Assembly: GCA_005656395.1 (NCBI GenBank)
Contig: SRSI01000066.1
Coordinates: forward strand, 620,001 to 684,000
Source: Strongyloides papillosus
Lineage: Eukaryota; Nematoda; Chromadorea; Rhabditida; Strongyloididae
Length of the DNA stretch: 64,000 bases
Direction of reading: 5' to 3'
Made by a program: the position numbers and the translations under genes. This document shows positions 55,408-64,000 of this stretch, piece after piece. Position 1 is the stretch's first letter; the number at the start of each line of letters is the position of its first letter. The notes under the pieces are model-generated. The model had not been told where the DNA came from. It did no database searches and saw only the letters and a list, made by a program, of their open reading frames with translations.

Positions 55408-55534
55408 ATTTATAATAATTGTTTTTCTCATATTATTAGAAATAGAGTTTTGGGTAAATAAATTCAACTGTTGTCAAGACAACTCCTCGTTTAATATAAT
55501 TCTTTCTCAACGAGTATAATATTTTATTTTTTGC
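55408..55534 (+). other. Short intercistronic spacer with poly(A) signal and two inverted repeats
   Basis: AATAAA at 55457-55462 is followed by the perfect inverted repeat GTTGTC-AA-GACAAC (55470-55483) and a second pair CTCGTT (55486-55491) / AACGAG (55509-55514). No strong splice acceptor sits next to the following ATG at 55535, so operon organisation is possible but not well supported. Confidence 0.5.
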
Positions 55535-58500
55535 ATGGTATTTAAAACTCTTGTATTATTTTTACTATTTTGTGATTCTATTATTTGCAACAATAAATTA
55601 AACGAATGCCATTTTAATTTGTTATACATTTCTAAATCAATTCTCTTTCAAAATTATAATGATGAATCGTTAGATACATTATTACTAAAAATAAAAGAAT
55701 CTTTTTCTTCAGAAAATTGTTTATTTTTAAAAATACACCTTTGTATACCTTCTGAATATGGAGAAAATGAATTTTGGAAATTTAAATATTTATTAAATAG
55801 AATAAATTTATTTTTCCAATGTAGTAAAGATAAAAAAATGAAGTATTTTTTTATTATTTACTCATTAAATAAAGATAGAAGCGTTGCAAATGAAATTATA
55901 GAGTTGATTGATTGTTATTCGCAAAAAATATTTTTGCGTGACGATAATGTATTCTTTAATTGTTTTAAAAAAATTACATTTTTTAAACGATGGATAGAAC
56001 TAATGTCTCTTCAAAGGTGTTCACAAGTTTTGACATGTAAAATTTTGTCTATAAAAAACCAGAAGGATTTAATTACTCAAATGTTTGGTGATTATTCAAA
56101 ATGTAATATAGTTTTAATATTGGAAAATTTAGTCAATAACGATAAAAAAAAAGTAGATTCTAACATTAATGTAATTGCCTTGATAAATAATTGGAAATGT
56201 TATAACATAGCATTTAAGAAAATTTGTAAATTTAATTTAGATAAAAAATGGAATTCGTTAATTCATAAATTATTATCAAATATTTGTGTTAATTCAAAGC
56301 TGTAAGTCATAAGTATAAACCAAAAATAATACAATAATTTTTAGATTTTTATTTTATGATTACATTACCTCTTTATCAATTGAAAAATATCAAAAAATCA
56401 TAGTTCAAGTAAAGATAAATCACAAACAAGTTCCAATCATATCATTTAATATTTCAATAAGGAAACAGTTTAATCAAAAAAAGTTTATAAAAAAGAGTGC
56501 TCTTAATTTGAATAATGAAATCTACTTTTCCAATAAATGGTATTTCATTGAAAATGATAATTATTTCATTGATATTTTAAAGTTATCCGAGTATTTTACC
56601 TCTATCAAAATACAAAATATTATTTATAATTACCAAACTGATAAGTCAAGTATCTTTTTATTTTTATTCCCTTCTATTGAAATATTGCATAATATCATTG
56701 AAAAAAATAGTCCAAATATATCATTATGTAAAAATTTGAGTAAAAAAATTGCGAGAATTAAGTTAAGAACAAATAATGAATATGCTCAAATATCTTGTAA
56801 AATTAAATATCAAACAATGGAAAAAATAATACTTTTAGATATCAAAAATAATTTGACAAAAAAAATTGTTTTACGTGTAATTTCATATAGAAAATTATTT
56901 TGCTATGATAATGCAATATCATTTAAAATGAATATGAGAACTTATTTTACGAATGTAAGTATAAACGACTTTTATGGAAAAAGCTTAGCTGATAATGAAT
57001 TTTTAATTACAACTTCCCCACCAGTTAATATACTTTATTTAGCAAATTGTAGTAACAGTGTGTTACTTGAAATCATTATACATATTTGTGATCTATGTGA
57101 ATCATATATATTTAGCGAATCTGAATTTTTGAATGTCCAATGTACTAATAACACTTTAGAAATGATTGAAAATGTTTGTCATTTTATTATTAAGGATATA
57201 GATAAAAAAGGGTTTTTTGATACTTTATTTAACATACGAGCACTAAAAGAAAAAATTTGTGATCAAATAATAAACAATGACGTCATTGGAAATATTTATG
57301 CGGAATTGTTAATAAAATTAAAAGAAGATAATGACGAAGATAAATCATTACTATTAACAATTAATTTATTTCATTTTATCAATGTTTTGCAACAATTTAC
57401 AAATACAAAAATATTTGATATTTTAGATAAAATTGAATTAAAGAAGCTGCCATATAGTAATAAGAAAGTGGAAAAACGTTATAAAAGAAATATTAACATT
57501 CCAGAACCAACTATGATAGTTGGTAATTTATCAGAGTCTGCTGCAAATACTATTTTAGTTGCTTATGATGTATTACTAAACAAAAATCAAGATATTGCGG
57601 ATGTTTATTTGGAAAATATAAATGATATTATTAAAGTCTTTTGTAATGATACAAATGTAGAAGAAGAAAAAAAAGCTACAGGTGGTTTATATACATTTAT
57701 TCAAACACAAATTGTTATGCCAAATAATGATACCAATATTAATAAAAATATGACAATGGCTGGTTCTGATAAATTTATGTTTAATTTAGATGAACAATTC
57801 AATAACTTATTTTTTCAATACCATTGTGGACAAAATTTAAATAACATATGTGATAAAGTTTGCATTGGAACAAGTTTAATTGGAATTGGTGGTTTAGAAG
57901 TCAATGTTTATTTTAGACAAAAATTATTTTCTATAAATAATTTACTCGCTTCATACAATAATTTAGTTTCAGAATTAAGGCATGTTTATATAGTAGATCC
58001 TATCTCAGGTTCATTTTTAAATATTCCACCATATACTGTATGGAATGTACAAGTTCCATTACACAATTATAGTTCAAGCAATTATTATAGTTGCATGCTA
58101 TATTTAACAAATTCCTGGGATACATATAATTCTTGTAACACAAGTGATTATGGTTATTTAATTGAAAATAGTACAAAAAGTCGTATAAATTGTACTTGTA
58201 ATGGAAATGGAATTATCGGTGTTTTCCAAGTATCACCACCTAAACCAGAACCTTATCCAATTTACGAAGAAATACTATTATCATTTAAATTAGTAAGTTT
58301 TATCAAAACACAAAACATGAATAATGATCTATAATTATTAATCTATCTACATTATAGTCATCCCCAATTAAATGCGATCCAATGAAATTATCAAAATTTT
58401 TTTCATATTTGTCATCACTTACGTCAGTACCAAGTAATCGTTTTATCAGACAACAATGCACTACAAATAAAATCAATGATACTATATCAATAATATTACG

Positions 58501-59289
58501 TCCATTAATGAAAGATAATGACCAATCAAATTCTTATGTAAGTTTATTTTTTTGTTCCTTCAATTTTTAATTTTTACAACCTTTACATTTTTATAGATAG
58601 TACAAAGTATTGAAAGATTAATAAATAGTCCAGATGGAATAGAGTTTAGTGATAAGATAAAAATTTTATCTTTAATTCCTAATGTTATAAAAAGAAATTT
58701 GACACATGACGGAAATAGCAGACAAGTACGTATAACAATTGAAAAAAATTTTAATGAAATTGTTTTTAATGAAACATTAATTATTGGAATGTGGATAAAA
58801 GAAATTAGTGACTCCCTGGGTATGTCTCAGTACAGAATAAAGAATCCACAACTATTCCAAGGAATTATAATTCAATTTACAATAACAGTACCATTTGAGG
58901 GTGAAATATCTCTAATAGGACAGATATTATCAGCTGAAGAGTTGTCACAAATTCTTCTTGAACAAACTAAATATGGTGAATTGATATTAAGAGATTTGCA
59001 TGATCAAATTTTACCAGTAAAACAAATGAAACAAAATGATATTACAGAATTAGTTGTACTTTACCAAGCTACATCGTTACTCGTAATTCTTGGAAGTGTT
59101 GTTGGAGGATTACTTTTATTGTCAATATTTGGTATATTGGCGCTTGTAATGATAAAAGTTAGAACTGATCAGTGGATCGCTGCAACAAGTAATAATAATG
59201 TTGTAACAATTAATCTTAATAATATTAATAGAACAACAGTTGCGCCATCATCACAAACGATCTTTGTGGATCAAAACTCAACAGTTTAA
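55535..59289 (+). CDS. Large single-pass membrane protein with a GPS-like cysteine module; family unknown
   Basis: Exons 55535-56301, 56345-58292, 58358-58537 and 58597-59289 (introns 43, 65 and 59 nt) give 1195 residues. Signal peptide 1-18 (VLFLLFCDSIIC). The ectodomain is Asn/Ile/Lys-rich with many NxS/T sites and a furin-like KRYKR near 632. Around residues 838-885, CMLYLTNSWDTYNSC followed by INCTCNGNGIIGVF has the Cys-Trp-Cys-CxC spacing of a GPS motif at the end of GAIN domains, but HL(S/T) is replaced, so autocleavage is unlikely. About 240 residues later a membrane segment LLVILGSVVGGLLLLSIFGI (about 1127-1150) precedes a 45-residue Asn/Thr-rich tail. No seven-TM or polycystin part exists. 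It could be a nematode adhesion or gamete-surface protein; that is speculation. Confidence 0.8.
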
Positions 59290-59815
59290 TGTCTTGTTTG
59301 CTAAAATATTTTAATTAGTTGTATTATTATCAAATTAATATCTAGATATAGAATTAATTTCGATTCTCAAGAATATTATTTATTTTTACTAAAAATATTT
59401 GCAAGCTTTAAATATAAACTTAATCAAATTTAGTAAATAATGATATGTAAAATAAATTTTCAAGAGGGTTCTGTGATGTTTGGTTTATTTATTTAAAAAT
59501 GATGTTTATTAGACTCTCAAAGAAAACATTAATAGAGATTATACATATTGACATTTGAATATATTTATTCTTAGATATCGATCACAAATATATACATTAA
59601 ATTCAGGTTTATTGATGATTTTTTAATTTTTGATTTTTACTGGCAATGAAAATGATTAATATTTTGAGAAGTTAAAATTATAGCAAAAATCCGTTTTTTA
59701 TTATTATTAAATTATTAAATAAAAATAATATAGTAAATATATTTAAGAGATAATAATTTGAGATTATTTTTTGGTGATTTCTGGAATAAGAATATTTTTA
59801 GAGAATCATTTGTTA
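59290..59815. other. Convergent 3' spacer
   Basis: 526 bases of AT-rich DNA between two stop codons. There is no room or ORF for a ligand-binding domain of the neighbouring nuclear receptor here. Confidence 0.55.
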
Positions 59816-60781
59816 TTAATGGAAACTATTGCTAAAGTTATTATTTACATATAATGGCTTGATAATTCCACTTGCTATTAAATTATCAAATAGTTGGTCA
59901 TTCAGTGTTAATGCTGGCTTTTGAAAATCATTAATATTAAAATTTGCTAATGCATCTTTTATGATCATTTGTGCTGACTGAGGTATATTTGATCGTACAT
60001 TACCATTGAGTGTTGGTGAAGTTGATAACATTTCACTTGAAGAAGGCAAAGGTGACAAACTTGGTGTCATTGAATTATAGTAAGGTGAGTCTATTTGAGG
60101 AATCGTGGGACGAATAATATTAGATGTTGATTTTTCATTCGTTATTTTAAAATATGCCAACAAGACTTCTTCCAATGGTAATTCATTTGTATATTTACCA
60201 CAGCTACATTTACAACTACATTTCTTTTTTGAGTCAATTGGAGACGATAACTGATTAGAATGTTTTAAGGCATACTCCATTTTTATTCGTTCTGCACTTT
60301 CTTTTTCTTTTCTAATTTTAGCTCTTTTTTCACGAACCATCTTATTTTTTAATTCTCTTTCTTCTTCAGTTAATATCAATTCTTTTTTCATTCCTAGTCT
60401 AAGACATTTTTCTAAACGGCACTTTTGGCAAAATCTTCGTGAAACAACATTTACTTCACACTTTCCACTAAAAGGACATTTAAACTCTTTTGGTCTTAAA
60501 GCATTTCTTCGGAAAAAAGCCTTAAAAGGAATAAATAATATTAATTTTTACTAACATACCTTACAGGATTCACATGAAACACAATTAAAATTATAACTAT
60601 AAGCAACATCACCACAAATTCTACAAATTTTGTTAGTATTACTTTTTTTTTTAGTCTCACTGCAGAAAGAAGTTCGACTACTTGAATCAGTTGTAGAGGA
60701 AAAAGAACTAGAAATAGAATCTCTTCTTGAATTTGAAGATGATTCTGAAACCCAATCAACACGCATATTTATAAACAACAA
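59816..60781 (-). CDS. DAF-12/NHR-8-type nuclear receptor with DNA-binding domain but no ligand-binding domain
   Basis: Exons 60560-60781 and 59816-60520 (39-nt intron at a conserved point in the first finger) give 308 residues; a second ATG at 60764-60766 would give 303. A Ser-rich leader precedes the DBD (about 53-125): CRICGDVAYSYNFNCVSC, P-box CESCKAFFRRN, ALRPKEFKCPFSGKC, SRRFCQKCRLEKCLRLGMKK. These are hallmark DAF-12/NHR-8/NHR-48 sequences. A Lys/Glu helix and a Cys cluster (CSCKCSCGKY) follow, then a Pro/Ser linker, and the frame stops at FSNSFH with no LBD. Full DAF-12 proteins carry an LBD of about 200 residues. It may bind DAF-12-type sites without responding to dafachronic-type ligands; this is inference. 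Confidence 0.87.
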
Positions 60782-63700
60782 TATATTAAACTATTTTTAG
60801 TTACTATTTAATATTTAGTTACTCTAGATACACCATAAAATCACCCTCTTTATATATCAGTTTACAGGATGGTTTGTAAAAATGACAAATTAGGTAATTA
60901 ATATTTAGTAGACGCCCAAATTTATAGTCCAGCCTCTTGATTGTTCAAATTTTCACTTTACTTCTCATATCAATTAAAACAAACATCACATGCGCTCTTT
61001 GTTTTATTCTACATAACACATTATAACTTTTATAACATATTGAGTACGGGATGTACCAGTTTATCAAATTGAAAATCATAGGCGAATGTACGTGAAGATT
61101 TTTTTGTACGTACAATGAATTACTGTGCACACATTTTATGATTTTTTGATCTTATGATTGTTTAATTTATGAAGTTTACTTGGACTGAATAGAAAATGGA
61201 ATAAACTATAGCATAATTAATATTTTATTTACAAGCATAAAAAATTTAAAACATTCTGTTGATAAGAATTTGTAGCTTCAGTTAGACGATTATAATATAA
61301 ATTTCAACTACAAAAATTAATATTTTTATTTAATTATGTCATCAAAATTGGCAAAATACTATATATCAAAAATTTTGTTTATGTAGAATTTTCTAAATAA
61401 ATATATAGTTATTTATGAGCAATAAATATGTATAGTTTATAAGATACCACCAACAAACATTATTTTAAAATATTCATCAGATAAAATAATATTATATAAA
61501 TTCAAATGCTACCGTTATGATATTGTTTAAAATTTATGAAAATTGTTTTTGTCATTTTCAGGATTACTCACGTTTGGCTTATTTTAATATTTGAACAATG
61601 AGATCAAAATTATTATCACCACAATATAAAAATATTTTAAAGTGATTTTTGTTTTAACAATAGTTAACATTGTGATCTTTCGTTAAATTTTAAATATTAT
61701 AATATATACAAATATAAACATTAATATACGTTTAATCTTTGAAAATTTGTTTATTAACTAAAAATAGTTATTGTGTTTCAAGATGCATAAGTGTTTAACG
61801 TGATAATCTTCGATCACCAATACATTTTAAAAGATAACATTCATTATGATTTTGCTTTTTTTAAATATCCAAAAGGTGTCCAAAACTATAAAAAAAGTTC
61901 TACTATTAAATAAAGATAATAATAAATATTTATACTAAATAAAACTTGTTAATATTTTTTAAAAAAAACAATTGCAAAAATAAATATATAAATTAAAATA
62001 TACTAAAGTAATTTTTAAAATATTAAATTGTGTGATCAATGATCTTATCACATTTTGAATTAATATCCAAAAAATATTTTATAATTTATTAAGTTTATTA
62101 TTGTTTGAATTTTAAACTAGTTTTATGATATGTGCAAGAATTGTTTAAAAATATGTATAATTGTGATTTAGTTTGTGGATATTATAAATTATAATTTTAT
62201 TGCGAACTATATTAATTATATTTTGAAGTTTGTATTATGACAATGTGCATAAAATGTTGCATCAAATAGAATAATTTTAATGTCGTGAAATTTAACATAG
62301 GTTTTAACCATTTTATTTGCTACGTTATCAAACACCGCATAGTGATTTTTAAAAGTTACTACTAAATACAAAATATATTTACCAATTATTTCGTAACAAA
62401 TGATATTAGAAGATAATGTTGAATTTAATTCTTTGAAATGATACAAACTATTAAGGTAAAAACATTCACACAACTTATTAAAATAATTTATTTTCCATCA
62501 CTAGTTGAAAATAATGTATTAATATTAAACTAACAACTTTGTGTTATTTATAATCTAATGTGTTTATAGTAATATTTATGATTAATTTCTATATATAGAA
62601 AAGTTGTGATATATTATGCGATTATTAAAGAGTTATTTTAAAGATAATTTTATTTATCAGACTAAATTTAAATAAATAAAAAAAATGATTAAGTCAGTTG
62701 ATAATGGTAATAAAATTTGTATTAAAAAATACCTAGTAACTGTAATATTATTATGCACTATTACAGTAAATTGAAACGTTATTAAATCTTTTTAAAGTTC
62801 AACTTATTCATCTTATAAATTTATTTAGCAACTTCCAGTATATTATTAAAACATGGACTTTAAATAAAAAATATTAAATCAATGATCATTAACTGATAGA
62901 ATCATTTATTATGAAATAACTTCATGTTATTTTTTCTTAAAAATGGAATAAAATGAAGTTTAAATAATTTTATATAAAACTAAAAATACTAATTAATGTA
63001 ACAATATATATTAAATAATTTATAAAATATAAATCACCAACATATCATACTTATTTTTATATTAAAAACAATTTATTTTTCTTATTAAAAAACAAAAATC
63101 AACATTTTATTACATTTATCGGTTTATAAATTGTCAGAATTCCCTCAGTGTACCAAACATATTTTATTAAAAATTATCTTTATCATATTTGCAATATATA
63201 ATTAAATATGTGCTTAATTATTTCATTGTGATTTTTAAAAGTAAAGGTTAGATGGACACGTTTATGTAATTGAATAATTGGTAAATTAAATTTGATTTCG
63301 ACAGTAATCAATCATCGTTGGGGAACCAAAAATTTTCTTGGTGTTACTAAATATATAAAAAATTTCTATCATTAATTAATCTTTCAAAGTTGTTTATTCA
63401 AAGTATTTTTATGTTAAATAAAAATAGATCACTGGTAACTATCTTTAAATAATTAATTATAACTGTAAACATGTTTATTAAAAAAATTTCTTTTGAAAAA
63501 TTATCAAATATGTATAAATGCAATATTATTTTCTTTAATAGAAACTTGTTCTCTGAAATCAATACAAGTACAAAAATATAAATTAAATAGAGTACGGCAC
63601 TAAAGTAATTGATACAAATAAAATTTCTAAAAATAGTCACTTTAAAATAGTACAAATTTACAAACCAATTTCCTTTTTTTACCAATAGTTTGGAAATTAG

Positions 63701-64000
63701 TTATAAAAATACTGTGAAATATCAATGCCAAAACATTGACTTTTATTAGATCACTGATTTATCAATTAATAACAAAACAAAGTTAACATACATTTATTTT
63801 TATTAATTAATTTCCAATTTATATAAATAAGTACTAATAATATAATATATCGTTAAAGTTTTATGCAACAGCATTTATCAAAACTTATAATTTTACCGTA
63901 CATATTGCGTTTATTAAAAAAAGAATCTTCTAGTTATCAGACTTTTATGGTAAATATTTATTTTATTATTTCCACTCAGATCAGTCTGCATGATAAATTA
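60782..64000. other. AT-rich non-coding region upstream of the DAF-12-type receptor
   Basis: 3.2 kb without a supportable gene. The ORFs at 62216-62473 and 63398-63685 are Phe/Ile/Tyr/Asn-rich, have no partner exon and no recognisable motif. The first 400 bases contain the 12-bp palindrome TTGTACGTACAA at 61104-61115. The rest is A/T-dominated with no repeat unit seen. Confidence 0.45.
61086..61115. repeat. TGTACGT direct repeat and TTGTACGTACAA palindrome
   Basis: TGTACGT occurs at 61087-61093 and again at 61105-61111, the second inside the perfect palindrome TTGTACGTACAA (61104-61115). It lies about 320 nt upstream of the DAF-12-type receptor start and may be a dimeric factor site. Confidence 0.5.

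Noticed and set aside
62216..62473. 85-codon ORF on the minus strand upstream of the DAF-12-type gene
   Set aside because: Asn/Tyr/Ile/Phe-rich, no domain, no flanking exons or poly(A) context that stand out.
63398..63685. 95-codon ORF on the minus strand
   Set aside because: Composition like translated AT-rich DNA with runs of Ile/Phe/Leu; no recognisable protein feature.
1..64000. CRISPR arrays, insertion sequences, rRNA genes or transposase-like ORFs
   Set aside because: Looked for and not seen; no regular repeat-spacer structure, no reverse transcriptase or transposase motif in any frame supplied.

Overview
The window reads as nuclear DNA of a nematode, most likely Strongyloides or another member of the Strongyloididae (clade IV). 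The base composition is extremely AT-rich. Genes have few introns, mostly 37-60 nt, with GTAAG donors and TTTAG or TTTCAG acceptors. Some genes have splice acceptors right at the start codon with no upstream exon in sight, as expected for spliced-leader trans-splicing. Nematode-type families are present: CNGCKT-box and DAF-12/NHR-8-box nuclear receptors and a serpentine chemoreceptor. Species was judged from composition and family content only; no search was run. Genes with introns were assembled by hand from splice sites and reading-frame continuity, and the exon coordinates are in each entry.

Layout. 1-503: 5' part of an unknown basic/acidic protein (minus). 818-2503: BTB-Kelch protein. 5938-7767: intronless Frizzled receptor behind a 3.4-kb non-coding stretch. 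8718-9632: POLD3-like subunit with a C-terminal PCNA-binding box (minus). 10444-13328: DHTKD1 (minus). 13932-15223: one-RRM zinc-knuckle protein (minus). 15577-16540: NELF-A-like protein (minus), divergent from ELP3 (16741-18444). 18629-20149: nuclear receptor (minus). 21292-25299: PRPF6 followed closely by mitoribosomal MRPS18B, a candidate operon (minus). 25859-26545: ALKBH6. 26550-29507: head-to-head pair of ionotropic-receptor paralogues. 29604-30069: TXNL4A/Dib1 (minus). 31459-34767: divergent kinesin-3-like motor. 35944-37999 and 38296-38890: secreted nematode proteins, the second with an apparent one-base frameshift in its signal peptide. 39637-40678: serpentine receptor (minus). 42152-44746: cap methyltransferase CMTR1 (minus), divergent from a CDK (45055-46093) followed by a RagC/D-like GTPase (46335-47514). 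47637-48492: PCNA (minus). 49003-49431: small EGF membrane protein. 50837-51898: ZIP metal transporter. 52428-54415: ATAD5/Elg1-like PCNA unloader (minus). 54591-55407 and 55535-59289: two single-pass membrane proteins in tandem, the larger (1195 residues) carrying a GPS-like module of unrecognised family. 59816-60781: DAF-12/NHR-8-type nuclear receptor with a DNA-binding domain but no ligand-binding domain (minus). 60782-64000: AT-rich DNA without a supportable gene.

Shared functions. PCNA, a PCNA-binding DNA polymerase delta subunit and the ATAD5-type PCNA unloader lie in one window; PCNA, ATAD5 and the kinesin each have an E2F-like motif upstream. PRPF6 and TXNL4A are both U5/tri-snRNP splicing proteins. 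NELF-A and CMTR1 both act early in RNA polymerase II transcription. These are co-locations, not proof of shared control. The most unusual items are the NELF-A homologue in a nematode, the LBD-less DAF-12-type receptor and the large GPS-like membrane protein.
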